Assembly: GCF_003313335.1 (NCBI RefSeq)
Contig: NZ_QMHP01000003.1
Span: forward strand, 62,001-126,000
Source of the DNA: Pedobacter zeaxanthinifaciens
GTDB lineage: Bacteria > Bacteroidota > Bacteroidia > Sphingobacteriales > Sphingobacteriaceae
Reading direction: 5' to 3'
Length of the DNA stretch: 64,000 bases
Shown here: in pieces, positions 1-9,570 of the stretch
How positions within the stretch are numbered: the stretch's first letter is position 1
Layout: every line of letters starts with the position of its first letter
Made by a program: the position numbers and the translations under genes
Notes under the pieces: generated by a model
What the model was told of the DNA's origin: nothing
The model's database searches: none
Seen by the model: the letters and a program-made list of their open reading frames with translations, nothing else

Positions 1-490
1 TTGGCAGAAGCAAACTTTGGACTATAAGTGCCGCTAGGTTCTACAAACGTGTTTTTTGGCTCCTTACCTTTAATTGGTTTTACCGCTTCGGCACCTAAAT
101 CAATCACTAACTGCCATTCGCCATCTTTTCCTCTCCATACTGAAAGGTAATGACCGTATGTTTTTTTATCGCTACCTGCAACGTAAGTACCCGAGGTAAC
201 CCCCCAATCTCTGCTTCTAGATAAGCGAGCATAATTTGGTTCCCAAGTTAGTTCTTTAGTATCAGCAGCGCTAGCAAAATACTTTTTTGCATTAATGGCA
301 TTAGGACGAAAAACGATACCATCAGCCGCAGCAAACTCCATAAAAGCAGCGTTTACGCCATCTTTAGCAGCTTTTTGAGCGAAAGACTTTTCAGTACTTA
401 CTAATGATTTTACCGTACCGTCTGATTTTTGAGCATAAACACTTGACGACAGAGCCAAGGCAAGTACCGATAGATATATTTTATTCATTT
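1..490 (-). CDS. Secreted NTF2/SnoaL-like protein (DUF4440-like), 3' end outside window
   Basis: Reading the minus strand from an ATG at 490 gives an open frame of 163 codons that runs off the left edge, so the C-terminus is missing. The N-terminus (MNKIYLSVLALALSSSVYAQ) is a clear Sec signal peptide cleaved after an Ala-Gln type site, so the protein is probably periplasmic. The mature part (AFMEFAAADGIVFRPNAINA, then a stretch on Trp-Gly-x-x-Ser-Gly) resembles DUF4440/SnoaL-like proteins of the NTF2 fold that are common in Bacteroidota. No catalytic role can be assigned. It lies on the same strand as the glutaminyl cyclase-like gene, 113 bp downstream of it. Confidence 0.7.
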
Positions 491-603
491 TCTTTAATGT
501 GTTTACGAATTTAGTGTTTTACACCAGCGAGTAGCGAAAAAAGTAATCAACAATTACACATTAAAATTAATTAAGGTGACAATAATTGATTAACATTTGC
601 TAG

Positions 604-1587
604 CTATAATGCTGATTTTTCTCTGTAGATTGTTTCCAGCATGGTTTGCCCAACAGCCTTTAAGGTGTTGCGATCAATGTTGTTTAAATTATCCAATTGC
701 GTATGCCAGTTGCTGTAAAAACCACTCGCATCCGAATAATGGATTACATCTATTGCAGGGATACCAGCTTGGTTAATCCAATAGTGATCGTCTATCAAAT
801 TGCCCGAAGCAACGTTGATAAAGTAGTTGCCATATCCAATTTCAGCGGCAATACTCCACACTTTACTTACTACCGTTGGTGCATATTTTCTAGAAACTTC
901 GTCCTGCGTAAATTGTGCATTGCTACCGCCAACCATATCCAAATTGATTGCATAAATAGGCTTATATCCTTTTACTGGCGGATTTTTATACCAATACTGC
1001 GAACCTAGGCACCATGTAGTTTCATGGGGTGTTTCATCGTTGGCACTGCCATAATCTTCAATATCCCATAAAATAAAATCCACACCTACTTCAGGTTGTT
1101 TCTCCTTAATTTGGCGGGCCATTTCTAAAATTACCGCCACGCCACTTGCCCCATCATTAGCGGCATCAAATGGTTTATCCCTCATGCCCATGTTAGGATC
1201 TTCGTCTGAAAATGGGCGAGCGTCCCAGTGTGCCGTAACCAAAACACGTTGTTTTTTCTCAGGGTAAAAAGCAGCAATGATATTTTTAAGCTGATGCGAT
1301 TTGCCGTCGTAAGTTTTGGCAGTAGTTTGTTGAATAAAAACCTCCCCTCCAAACGACTTTAGCTTAGATTCCAAATAGGCAGCGCATTTTGCATGAGCTG
1401 TTGTCGAAGGAATTCTTGGACCAAAATCAACCTGAGCTTTGGTGTAGGCAAAAGCACTATCGGCATCGAAACTTGGCGATTGCAGCTTAACTTCAGCTGC
1501 AGTTTCATCAGCAGCGGGCTTATTTTGCTGACAAGATTGAAAAACCGCAGCAGCCAACAGGCCTATAAAAATGTACTTTTTATTCAT
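604..1587 (-). CDS. M28-family glutaminyl-peptide cyclotransferase-like lipoprotein
   Basis: 327 aa. Signal peptide with lipobox FQSC (Cys19), so a lipoprotein. The rest is an M28 zinc-peptidase fold: AHWDARP (His120, Asp122), ANDGAS (Asp145), DIED (175-178), LDM (Asp217), DDH (266-268) and WHT (His295). The WHT ending and the IEDYG motif fit glutaminyl cyclases (QC) better than aminopeptidases; bacterial QCs of this type convert N-terminal Gln to pyroglutamate, an abundant modification of exported proteins in Bacteroidota. Function is inferred from motifs. It follows cysS by 31 bp on the same strand and may be cotranscribed with it. An ordinary M28 aminopeptidase is the alternative. Confidence 0.82.
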   Translation of the reverse strand: MNKKYIFIGLLAAAVFQSCQQNKPAADETAAEVKLQSPSFDADSAFAYTKAQVDFGPRIPSTTAHAKCAAYLESKLKSFGGEVFIQQTTAKTYDGKSHQLKNIIAAFYPEKKQRVLVTAHWDARPFSDEDPNMGMRDKPFDAANDGASGVAVILEMARQIKEKQPEVGVDFILWDIEDYGSANDETPHETTWCLGSQYWYKNPPVKGYKPIYAINLDMVGGSNAQFTQDEVSRKYAPTVVSKVWSIAAEIGYGNYFINVASGNLIDDHYWINQAGIPAIDVIHYSDASGFYSNWHTQLDNLNNIDRNTLKAVGQTMLETIYREKSAL

Positions 1588-1618
1588 TGAAATATCTTTT
1601 ACGCAGCAAGTAACGCAC

Positions 1619-3079
1619 TTAGATTTTACTCCAAGTGGTGCCCTCTTTGCTATCTTTTAATTGAATTCCTATTTTCTGCAGCCCAATCCTAATCGAGTCA
1701 GATGTAGCATAATCCTTATTTTCTTTGGCTTCTCTGCGCAAAGCGATGATCATTTCCAGCACTTCGTTTAAATCGCCGCTGCTACTTTCTTCGTCCTTCA
1801 ATCCAAAAATATCAACTACAAAATCATTGATTAATTGTTTTAAGGCTTCTAATTGTTCAGCGTTAATTTTTGCAGTGCCGTCATAAACAGAGTTGATGAT
1901 ACGAGCAGCTTCAAATAGTTCGGCAATAGCTACCGGACTGTTAAAATCATCGTTCATGGCATTTACACACCTTTCCCTAATTGGCGCAATATCGATATTT
2001 CCATCTGCCGCAGGCGATAATTTGGGCAACAATGCTACTGCGTTCATTAGCCTTCTAAAGCCCTTTTCCGAAGCATCCAAGGCATCGTTACTGAAATCCA
2101 AAGTGCTACGGTAATGTGCCTGAAGCATAAAAAACTTCACCGTCATCGGGCTATATCCTTTTCGCAACAACGGATGACTGCCCGTAAAAAGTTCATGTGG
2201 CAAAAATCCGTTACCAGCAGATTTCGACATACGGGTGCCATTAACTGTAAGCATATTGGTGTGCATCCAGTATTTAGCAGGCTGTTGGTGGGAGCAAGCT
2301 TCCGACTGTGCAATTTCATTGGTGTGGTGCGTAGCCGCTAAATCCATTCCACCACCGTGAATATCAAACTCGGCACCTAAATATTTAGCACTCATAGCCG
2401 AGCACTCGATATGCCACCCCGGAAATCCCATGCCCCATGGAGATTGCCATTGCATTAGTGTTTCTGGTTTGGCTTTAATCCAAAGTGCAAAATCTAAGCG
2501 CCCTTTTTTATCACCCTGGCCACTAAGTTCACGGGTATTTTCCAACAGTTCTTCTAATTTCCTGTTGGTTAATATGGTATAGTTGTACGCTTTGCTGTAT
2601 TTCTCTACATCGAAATAAACCGTACCGTCAATTTCATAAGCATATCCGTTGGCAATGATTTTCTTCACCATCTCAATTTGCTCAATAATGTGTCCGGTAG
2701 CTGTAGGCTCAATGCTAGGCGGCAACGTGTTGAACATGGCTAAAACTTCATGAAAACCCAGTGTGTACTTTTGCACAATCTCCATAGGCTCCAACTGCTC
2801 TAGCTTAGCACGCTTTGCAAATTTATCATCTCCCTCATCCCTATCGCCCTCCAAATGGCCAGCATCGGTTATGTTACGCACATAACGCACTTTATAACCA
2901 CTGTATTTTAAGTAACGAAAAATAAGATCAAACGAAATAAAAGTACGACAGTTACCCAAGTGCACATCACTGTAAACGGTTGGACCGCACACATACATGC
3001 CTACATGTGGCGCATTGATGGGCTCAAAAACTTCCTTTTTACGGGTAAGTGTGTTGTATAACTGTAACTTCTGTATCAT
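1619..3079 (-). CDS. cysS: Cysteine--tRNA ligase
   Basis: 486 aa, normal length for class I CysRS. It charges tRNA-Cys with cysteine in the cytoplasm. Seen: zinc-ligand Cys31 in YVCGPTVYSDVHLGNC with the HIGH-like VHLGN (39-43), the GWHIECSAMS zinc/substrate segment (221-230), HGGGMDL (241-247), and the KMSKS variant RMSKS (283-287). The C-terminal helical anticodon-binding region is complete. The ATG at 3079 lies 5 nt after a TACATTTG -7 element (3085-3092 on the plus strand as CAAATGTA), which supports this start and suggests an almost leaderless mRNA. The neighbouring lipoprotein gene ends 62 bp upstream. Confidence 0.97.
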   Translation of the reverse strand: MIQKLQLYNTLTRKKEVFEPINAPHVGMYVCGPTVYSDVHLGNCRTFISFDLIFRYLKYSGYKVRYVRNITDAGHLEGDRDEGDDKFAKRAKLEQLEPMEIVQKYTLGFHEVLAMFNTLPPSIEPTATGHIIEQIEMVKKIIANGYAYEIDGTVYFDVEKYSKAYNYTILTNRKLEELLENTRELSGQGDKKGRLDFALWIKAKPETLMQWQSPWGMGFPGWHIECSAMSAKYLGAEFDIHGGGMDLAATHHTNEIAQSEACSHQQPAKYWMHTNMLTVNGTRMSKSAGNGFLPHELFTGSHPLLRKGYSPMTVKFFMLQAHYRSTLDFSNDALDASEKGFRRLMNAVALLPKLSPAADGNIDIAPIRERCVNAMNDDFNSPVAIAELFEAARIINSVYDGTAKINAEQLEALKQLINDFVVDIFGLKDEESSSGDLNEVLEMIIALRREAKENKDYATSDSIRIGLQKIGIQLKDSKEGTTWSKI

Positions 3080-3084
3080 AGCTG

Positions 3085-3092
3085 CAAATGTA
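3085..3092 (-). promoter_or_regulatory. -7 element TACATTTG of cysS
   Basis: Exact match to the Bacteroidota consensus TAnnTTTG, 5 nt before the cysS ATG. No -33 TTG at the usual spacing was found, so this rests on the -7 box and its position. Confidence 0.5.
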
Positions 3093-3141
3093 AAATTTTT
3101 ACCGCTGAAAAGATGTTAACCTTGTGTCTAAATTTAAAAAG

Positions 3142-4020
3142 CTATCTACCAAATGTATCATAGTTATCTTCGGCATATTTCTCAAATTTTTCCAATAATT
3201 TGATATTCTTTTTCTCTAAGGAAGTAAGTTCCTTTTCTACATTATTGCTAATTGGCACGTACCAATCTACATAATCAAAAAACTGCCGATAAGTTTCTTT
3301 CTTAAAGGAGTAGCCATGTCTTGCGAAAATGGTATTTCTTAAGATTTGAAGATCTAACTTGCGCAAATTCTTCAAATCACTTTCTTTAAGCTCTTGCATT
3401 GAGGAGTTGATTTTATATACAGCATCAGACGCACTTCTATAGTATTGATTTTCATAAACTTCTACTTTACCATCCACCGTAGCGGTATCTTTCTTTAACT
3501 TTTCATTGTGCCAATCTGTCAAATCATCTTTATCTGTCAACATAGCTGTGGCATCATAAACAAAAGCCTTTTTCGTTAGCTTAAAATTCCGCTTCGTAAC
3601 ATTAATATTCTTATTAAAAGACTCCCAGCTACCTTCAAATAAATCACCTTTGAAAATAATATCAAATTTTCCGTCATATTTATCATCACCAGGTTCTTCT
3701 AACGTCAAATGGAATTCCCCATCCTTTTCAATCAATTTTCCATAAAAAGGCCTGTCGTTGCCAGCAACTATACTGCGACCTGTAACTACGTCCTTTTGAA
3801 TGTTTTTTATTATCAGCGTGATTTTGTTGGAGCTTTCAATGTTATCTTTTGATTCCGATGCAGTGAAATTCCCCACCCACGAACCAAGTAAGCTATCTCG
3901 GCTTAAGCCCGAAACAGCTATCGTATCTTCAACAACGTTTTCTGTGTTTTTTTCAACGGGCTTGCTTGTGCAAGCGTAAAATGCCGCTACAGCGACGATA
4001 GAGATCAATAGTTTTTTCAT
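3142..4020 (-). CDS. YARHG-domain lipoprotein
   Basis: 292 aa. Signal peptide with lipobox FYAC, so membrane anchored. The C-terminal third (about residues 220-285) holds the YARHG signature: LRNTIFARHGYSF followed by the FF..VDWY..... segment, an extracellular domain of unknown function found in many bacterial lipoproteins. The middle is beta-rich and lacks recognisable motifs. It overlaps the upstream DUF2306 gene by 4 bp (ATGA at 4017-4020), so the two are translationally coupled and probably one unit with the GH3-like gene. No enzymatic role is suggested. Confidence 0.8.
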   Translation of the reverse strand: MKKLLISIVAVAAFYACTSKPVEKNTENVVEDTIAVSGLSRDSLLGSWVGNFTASESKDNIESSNKITLIIKNIQKDVVTGRSIVAGNDRPFYGKLIEKDGEFHLTLEEPGDDKYDGKFDIIFKGDLFEGSWESFNKNINVTKRNFKLTKKAFVYDATAMLTDKDDLTDWHNEKLKKDTATVDGKVEVYENQYYRSASDAVYKINSSMQELKESDLKNLRKLDLQILRNTIFARHGYSFKKETYRQFFDYVDWYVPISNNVEKELTSLEKKNIKLLEKFEKYAEDNYDTFGR

Positions 4021-4676
4021 AAGGTTTGTATTTTTTTATTGGTATTATTTTTAATCAGCCATTCAACAAAAAGTAAATTAGGCACCCAGCCCAACCATGC
4101 AATAATTTGATAAACATCCATAGGTGCGGGTTGAAATAAATATACAAGAATTACTTTCCATAAGCGCAACGTAACTGCCGAAAAAGCTAGCGCAAAACTG
4201 CGAAGCATAAATTCTCGATGTCGTTTAAAATCCCTGCCTTTTGCGCTCAATGTAGCATTTAGGGTAAAAACAAACCATAAAATAGCGAGGATAACAAAAG
4301 CTACTTTTGAGCTTAACCCTCCGTTAGCAAACAAACCTATTACCAGCCCCGATGGCGCCGAGAAAAACAGCACTACGATTACATATAAATAACCTAGCAC
4401 CCGATGTAAATTTCGGTAGCTTTTTAGGAGGGAATTATTGAATTGTGTAAAACCCGCAACAAGTACCAAGATAGAACTGTACACATGAACGTAAAACGTT
4501 GGCAGGTAAAATGAAACATTGTTAACTTCGGTTTGCTTGATTTGTAAAAATGCGACATCACTATTGAAAGGAAAATACTTTAAGGTGATTCGCAGCATTA
4601 AAAAAAACAAGAAGAGGAACGCCAATAGCCAAGCTAAGTACCAATAATTGCGGGTTAATTTGCGCAAAAAAGCCAT
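4017..4676 (-). CDS. DUF2306 family multi-pass membrane protein
   Basis: 219 aa with about six hydrophobic segments and conserved His-containing loops: YVHVYSSILVLVAGFTQF, NLHRVLGYLYV and KGRDFKRHREFMLRSFAL. This pattern of HR..G and KHR..M motifs is that of DUF2306 (a cytochrome b561-like predicted membrane family). Role unknown; heme or metal binding by the loop histidines is inference. It starts 5 bp after the stop of the GH3-like gene and overlaps the YARHG lipoprotein by 4 bp. Confidence 0.8.
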   Translation of the reverse strand: MAFLRKLTRNYWYLAWLLAFLFLFFLMLRITLKYFPFNSDVAFLQIKQTEVNNVSFYLPTFYVHVYSSILVLVAGFTQFNNSLLKSYRNLHRVLGYLYVIVVLFFSAPSGLVIGLFANGGLSSKVAFVILAILWFVFTLNATLSAKGRDFKRHREFMLRSFALAFSAVTLRLWKVILVYLFQPAPMDVYQIIAWLGWVPNLLFVEWLIKNNTNKKIQTL

Positions 4677-4681
4677 GGGAC

Positions 4682-6190
4682 TTACAACAACTTTAGGATA
4701 TCGTCCACATAATCCCTATTGTTGGCTAAACGTGGAACTTTGTGCTGACCTCCCAACTTACCCCTGTTTTTCATCCAATTATAGAAAGTATTTGGAGGGG
4801 CGTTATGTACTTTTGGCCTACGCAAAGCCATATCTTTAAAGCGCTTGGCATCATAATCCGAATTCACTTCACGAAGCGTTTGATCTAACACATCAACAAA
4901 CTGTTCAAAGTCATCGGGTTGTTTTTCAAACTCAATGATCCACTCGTGCCCTCCAGCCTGCTCACCGCTAAAATAAATCGGACAGGCGGTATAGTCTTTC
5001 ACCTTCGCTTGAGTGGTAGCACAAGCTTTAGTCAGCGCATTTTCTGCATTATCTATAATCACTTCTTCTCCAAAAGCATTAATAAAATGCTTGGTACGGC
5101 CAGTTATTTTAATTCGAAAAGGATAAAGCGAAGTAAAACTCACGGTATCGCCAATCATGTATCGCCATAAACCACCATTGGTACTAATGATAATTGCATA
5201 GTTTTTATGCAGCTCTACTTGCTCCAACGATAGTGTCTTCGGGTGTTCATCGTCAACATGCTCCAACGGTAAAAACTCATAGTAAATACCATAATCTAAC
5301 ATCAGCAACAATTCCTCTGAATTTGGCTGGTCTTGTATACCGAAAAAACCTTCCGAAGCATTGTAGGTTTCCAGGTAATACATTTCAGAAGTAGGTATAA
5401 GCTCTTTGAATTGCTCCCGGTAAGGCGTAAAGTTAACAGCCCCGTGAAAGTAAGCTTCTAAGTTAGGCCAAATTTCCAGCAAGTTTTTAGCACCAGTTAT
5501 TTCCATCGCCTTTTTGGCCAAAACAATAGTCCAAGTAGGTACGCCAGAAATACTGGTTACATTTTCTTTGATGGTTGCTTCTGCCATCTTATCCATCTTC
5601 TGCTCGTAGTTGTCCATTAAGGCAATAGACATATCAGGGGTGCGGTAGTACTCTGCCCAAACTGGCAAATTTTTAATCAGCACAGCAGATAAATCACCGT
5701 AATGGATATCTTCACATAGTTCGTTTATTTGATGGCTACCGCCTAAAACCAAGCCTTTTCCGGTAAAAATTTGCGCATTAGGCCGGTTATTGCAATAGAT
5801 AGACAGCATATCTTTTCCGCCTCGGAAATGGCACTCTTCCAAAGCTTCTTCAGATACCGGAATAAACTTGCTACGATCGCTGGTAGTTCCTGATGATTTG
5901 GCAAACCATTTGATTTCAGAAGGCCAAAGTATGTTTTGTTCGCCTTGCAACATTCGTTCGATGTAAGGCTTTAGTGTATCATAATTTTGGATGGGAACCC
6001 GTTCTTTGAACTGCTGTAAAGTCAAAATCGACTTGTAGTCGTACAGCTTTCCCCATTCGGTATTTTCGGCACTAGCAATTAAGGTATGCAACCATTCATC
6101 CTGTACATCTAACGGATACTTCATAAAAAGCTCAATTTGATGAATGCGCTTTTTCATGTACCACGTAAAAATAGAATTTACTATTGCCAT
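4682..6190 (-). CDS. GH3 auxin-responsive promoter family protein (acyl-adenylating enzyme)
   Basis: 502 aa, full length for bacterial GH3-like proteins. GH3 proteins belong to the ANL adenylating superfamily and, in plants, conjugate acyl acids to amino acids. Seen: the phosphate-binding loop KSSGTTSDRSKFIP (about 93-106), YLETYNASEGFFGIQD (motif around the adenine pocket) and YMIGDTVSF..PFRIKITGRTKHF, with the D and GR residues of the adenylate-forming core. The bacterial substrate is not established. It starts 6 bp after lptB on the same strand, so the two are cotranscribed; I recall this order as common in Bacteroidota. Confidence 0.9.
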   Translation of the reverse strand: MAIVNSIFTWYMKKRIHQIELFMKYPLDVQDEWLHTLIASAENTEWGKLYDYKSILTLQQFKERVPIQNYDTLKPYIERMLQGEQNILWPSEIKWFAKSSGTTSDRSKFIPVSEEALEECHFRGGKDMLSIYCNNRPNAQIFTGKGLVLGGSHQINELCEDIHYGDLSAVLIKNLPVWAEYYRTPDMSIALMDNYEQKMDKMAEATIKENVTSISGVPTWTIVLAKKAMEITGAKNLLEIWPNLEAYFHGAVNFTPYREQFKELIPTSEMYYLETYNASEGFFGIQDQPNSEELLLMLDYGIYYEFLPLEHVDDEHPKTLSLEQVELHKNYAIIISTNGGLWRYMIGDTVSFTSLYPFRIKITGRTKHFINAFGEEVIIDNAENALTKACATTQAKVKDYTACPIYFSGEQAGGHEWIIEFEKQPDDFEQFVDVLDQTLREVNSDYDAKRFKDMALRRPKVHNAPPNTFYNWMKNRGKLGGQHKVPRLANNRDYVDDILKLL

Positions 6191-6196
6191 GCTTAA

Positions 6197-6931
6197 TTAT
6201 AGATTTTTTTTACGTAGAACGAAGTTAGATCCTAAATATACTTTACGCACCATTTCATTGGCTGCAAGTACTTCTGGCGTACCAGATTCAAGGATTTTTC
6301 CCTCAAAAAGTAGATAAGCCCTGTCTGTAATAGAAAGCGTTTCCTGTACGTTGTGGTCGGTAATTAAAATACCTATATTCTTTTGCTTTAATTTAGCTAC
6401 AATACTTTGGATTTCCTCTACAGCAATAGGGTCAACGCCAGCAAAGGGTTCATCCAACAAAATAAAGTTCGGATTAGCGGCCAATGCCCTAGCAATTTCC
6501 GTTCGGCGGCGTTCACCCCCGGAAAGCAAATCGCCACGATTTTTGCGCACTTTGTGCAAACTAAATTCGGTGAGCAATTCTTCCAATTTATCTTTACGTT
6601 CTTCCTTAGTCAGCTTTGTCATCTCCAAAATTGCCATGATGTTATCCTCAACCGACAGCTTGCGGAAAACACTTGCCTCTTGTGCCAGGTAACCAATTCC
6701 TTTTTGAGCACGACGATACATAGGATCTTTGGTGATGTCTTCTCCTTCCAAAAAAATATTCCCTTCATTTGGCTTAATCAAGCCAACAATCATGTAAAAC
6801 GATGTAGTTTTACCAGCGCCGTTAGGGCCTAATAAACCTACAATTTCACCCTGACTTACTTCAAAAGATACATCATTAACAACAGTACGTTGCTTATATT
6901 TTTTTATGAGATGCTCTGCTTTTAAAATCAT
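6197..6931 (-). CDS. lptB: LPS export ABC transporter ATP-binding protein LptB
   Basis: 244 aa. Cytoplasmic ATPase of the LptBFG extractor, which pulls LPS from the inner membrane towards the outer membrane. Walker [10 protein letters not shown] (35-43), Q-loop near YLAQEASVF, signature LSGGERRR (136-143), Walker [13 protein letters not shown] (157-168) and the switch His in ITDHNVQE. The [11 protein letters not shown] and [12 protein letters not shown] sequences are typical of LptB rather than other ABC ATPases. lptFG and lptC are not in this window. First gene of a lptB-GH3-DUF2306-YARHG run. Confidence 0.95.
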   Translation of the reverse strand: MILKAEHLIKKYKQRTVVNDVSFEVSQGEIVGLLGPNGAGKTTSFYMIVGLIKPNEGNIFLEGEDITKDPMYRRAQKGIGYLAQEASVFRKLSVEDNIMAILEMTKLTKEERKDKLEELLTEFSLHKVRKNRGDLLSGGERRRTEIARALAANPNFILLDEPFAGVDPIAVEEIQSIVAKLKQKNIGILITDHNVQETLSITDRAYLLFEGKILESGTPEVLAANEMVRKVYLGSNFVLRKKNL

Positions 6932-7004
6932 TTAATTTTGGTTGTTTAGATGGTTGAAGTATGGGTTTTTAGCCTTTGCGGGCTCAACACTTATTACTCA
7001 CCAC

Positions 7005-8702
7005 TTAAATTTTAATTCCTTTTATATTCAGCTGTAAACGCCTTTTATCTTTCCAAATGTTTTCTTCTATGGTATAACAAATAGAAAACGGCTGGTTTGG
7101 TTTTAACAATTTTTCAAATTCGCCCAAGTTAAAACCGATAGCTTCAAAAATAGTTGAATTTTGTTGTTTTACATTTATTTTTAAATGTTTTGCACCTACT
7201 ATCTGCGGAAATCCCACTAAGCTTACCTGTTGACTGATAAAAACTGGCGCTAAATTTTGCGGACCAAATGGTGCCATTTGCGATAAAATTCTGAAGAACT
7301 TACCATCAATTTGTTGCAGCTCAATACAAGCATCGATATTAATTTCTGGAATAAGTAAAGACGGATGAATACTGCCAGCTACCACCTGTTCAAAACGTTC
7401 AGCAAACAATGGCAAGTTTTCCGGTGCAATGGTTAATCCAGCGGCATATTTGTGCCCTCCAAACTGGATGAGCAAATCGCTACATTCTACCAAGGCTTCG
7501 TACAAATCGTAACCCACTACCGACCTTGCCGAACCCGTATAATTTCCATTGGAGTGCGTTAACACAATGGTAGGCCTATAGTATTTCTCCGTTAACCTTG
7601 ATGCTACAATCCCAATTACGCCCTTATTCCAGCTGTCTTGGAAAACAACCGTTGTTTTTCTATTAATCAATACTTCATCCTGTTCAATAATAGCCAATGC
7701 TTCAGCGGTAATATCTTGATCAAAGCTCTTTCTTTCCGAGTTTTGCAGGTTAATTAGTGCGCTTTGTTCATCAGCGATAAAGACTTCGTTGCTCAACAAC
7801 ATTTTTACAGCTTCGCTGGCATGTCCCATTCTCCCTGCGGCATTAATGCGGGGCGCCAGCATAAATACCACATCCGAAATGCTATAATTTTCGGTTTTAC
7901 CGGCTATTTGCATTAATGCTTTCAGCCCCATTGATGGTTGCTGGTTCAACTTCAGCAAGCCATAATAGGCCATCACCCTATTTTCGTCGACAATGGGAAC
8001 AATATCCGCAGCGATACTCACCATGCACAAATCAAGGTATTGCTCGTAAAGCTCGTCAGGCAAATCATTGGCCATGCAATAGGCTTGTGCCAACTTCAAA
8101 CCAATGCCGCATCCGGCAAGTTCCTTAAACGGATAGTCACAATCGTTACGTTTTGGATCCAGCACCGCCACAGCATTGGGCAGTTGCTCGCCCGGCAAAT
8201 GGTGATCGCAGATGATAAAATCGATACCCAAGCCATGAGCATAAGCTACTTTATCAACAGAGCGTATGCCACAATCCAATGCAATAATTAATGAAAAGCC
8301 GTTAGCCTTGGCAAAATCTATTCCCTGCGTGGATATACCGTAACCTTCGGCGTGCCTATCTGGAATGTAAAAATCAATATTGGCGGTAAACTGACTAAAA
8401 AACTGATAACATAGGGCCACTGCAGTTGTACCATCTACATCATAATCACCATATACCAATACTTTTTCGTTACTAGTTATGGCATTTTGTATCCTTACAA
8501 TGGCTGCCTCCATATCCTTCATTAAAAAAGGATCATGTAAATGGGCTAACTGAGGCCTAAAAAAATGGCGGGCATCCTCAAACGAACAAATTCCACGCTG
8601 CACTAAAATGCTAGCCAAACTGCGGTCAATATTCAGTTGCTGGGCAAGTTCATCAACCTTCTCCTCATCATCGCACTTACTAATTACCCATCGTTTATTC
8701 AT
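7005..8702 (-). CDS. recJ: Single-stranded-DNA-specific exonuclease RecJ
   Basis: 565 aa with the start chosen at 8702 (MNKRWVISK). The frame stays open to an ATG at 8819, but that would overlap the divergent hydrolase gene and its -7 element, and the extra 39 residues are unlike RecJ. RecJ is a 5'-3' ssDNA exonuclease in recombination and mismatch repair. Seen: GDYDVDGT (85-92), DCG near 143, the DHH motif (Asp166-His167-His168), and the DHHA1 motif GGHKYAAGL in the C-terminal half, followed by an OB-like tail. All metal-binding motifs appear intact. It stands alone, 73 bp upstream of lptB. Confidence 0.95.
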   Translation of the reverse strand: MNKRWVISKCDDEEKVDELAQQLNIDRSLASILVQRGICSFEDARHFFRPQLAHLHDPFLMKDMEAAIVRIQNAITSNEKVLVYGDYDVDGTTAVALCYQFFSQFTANIDFYIPDRHAEGYGISTQGIDFAKANGFSLIIALDCGIRSVDKVAYAHGLGIDFIICDHHLPGEQLPNAVAVLDPKRNDCDYPFKELAGCGIGLKLAQAYCMANDLPDELYEQYLDLCMVSIAADIVPIVDENRVMAYYGLLKLNQQPSMGLKALMQIAGKTENYSISDVVFMLAPRINAAGRMGHASEAVKMLLSNEVFIADEQSALINLQNSERKSFDQDITAEALAIIEQDEVLINRKTTVVFQDSWNKGVIGIVASRLTEKYYRPTIVLTHSNGNYTGSARSVVGYDLYEALVECSDLLIQFGGHKYAAGLTIAPENLPLFAERFEQVVAGSIHPSLLIPEINIDACIELQQIDGKFFRILSQMAPFGPQNLAPVFISQQVSLVGFPQIVGAKHLKINVKQQNSTIFEAIGFNLGEFEKLLKPNQPFSICYTIEENIWKDKRRLQLNIKGIKI

Positions 8703-8750
8703 AGTTATGGCATTTTTTTTCGTTGCAGACCTATTATCAAAGCCTGTACG

Positions 8751-8758
8751 TATATTTG
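8751..8758 (+). promoter_or_regulatory. -7 element TATATTTG upstream of the MBL-fold gene
   Basis: Exact TAnnTTTG match about 41 nt before the ATG at 8800. A TTG lies at 8723-8725, spacing 25, slightly longer than usual. It sits in the recJ divergent region. Confidence 0.5.
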
Positions 8759-8799
8759 CAACCTGTAAATATATCATTAATTTTCTTTCGTAAAAAAAG

Positions 8800-9570
8800 A
8801 TGGCTATACAAGTTTTCACCTTATCAGAAGGTTCATATTCGGTTGATGCAAGTAAGAAATTTATTCCTTTTGATCCTCAGAAAGATAATCCTAAAGACCG
8901 ACCTGCGTCTTTGTTTATCCATGTACAGCCATTTTTAGTGAAACTGGAAAACAGCTTGGTGCTTTTAGATACTGGATTAGGTTACAGCAACGCCGAAGGA
9001 AAATTACATCTGCATGAAAACATTCGTAAAGCAGGTTTCGATCCTGATGATGTAGAGCTGGTGTTGATGTCGCACTTACACTTTGATCACTCGGGTGGTA
9101 TGGTGCACCAACATGATGGCAAAATGGAACTCAGCTTTCCTCATGCTACTTACGTAATGCAGCAGGGCGAGTGGGAAACTGCATTTTCAAGCAAATCTTC
9201 ATCATACTGCACCGAAATTTTTGATTTCATACAGCGCAATGCACAAATCCATTTAATTGAAGACAGCGGCAAGCTAACTAACGAAATCAGCTATGAATTT
9301 ACAGGAGCGCACTGCCCGTATCATCAGGTTTTTTTAATTGAAGATGGGGAGGATAAAGTATTTTTTGGTGGCGATGTACTTCCAGAACCGGAAGAACTCA
9401 TCAGAAAATTTGTAGCCAAGTATGATTACGACGGTCGTAAAGCAATGGAACTTAGGGACGACTTTGGCCTTAGGGCAGCAGCAGAAAAATGGAAATGCTT
9501 ATTTTATCATTCCAAATCCAAAACGCAAGCCTTTGTTGAACTGAACGACGATAAATTTATAATCGTTTAG
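8800..9570 (+). CDS. Metallo-beta-lactamase-fold hydrolase
   Basis: 256 aa, cytoplasmic (no signal peptide). The MBL zinc motif HLHFDHSGG is at residues 92-100, with further ligand candidates in GAHCPYHQV and FFGGDVLPEP and a late His in FYHSKSK. The general layout (conserved LLDTGLG before the zinc motif) resembles the glyoxalase II/lactonase branch of the superfamily. The substrate cannot be read from sequence, and calling it an acyl-homoserine lactonase would be unsupported. It is divergent from recJ and convergent with the receiver gene, with a 4-bp overlap at the 3' ends. Confidence 0.88.
   Translation: MAIQVFTLSEGSYSVDASKKFIPFDPQKDNPKDRPASLFIHVQPFLVKLENSLVLLDTGLGYSNAEGKLHLHENIRKAGFDPDDVELVLMSHLHFDHSGGMVHQHDGKMELSFPHATYVMQQGEWETAFSSKSSSYCTEIFDFIQRNAQIHLIEDSGKLTNEISYEFTGAHCPYHQVFLIEDGEDKVFFGGDVLPEPEELIRKFVAKYDYDGRKAMELRDDFGLRAAAEKWKCLFYHSKSKTQAFVELNDDKFIIV

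Noticed and set aside
697-1008. Plus-strand ORF of 103 aa
   Set aside because: Antisense shadow of the glutaminyl cyclase-like gene; no family features.
7938-8291. Plus-strand ORF of 117 aa
   Set aside because: Shadow inside recJ with no start signals and no recognisable domain.
8703-8819. N-terminal extension of recJ to 8819
   Set aside because: It would overlap the divergent hydrolase gene and its -7 element; RecJ homology begins at MNKRWV (8702).
8800-9570. Acyl-homoserine lactonase assignment for the MBL-fold protein
   Set aside because: The zinc motif is shared by many hydrolases and nothing else points to this substrate.
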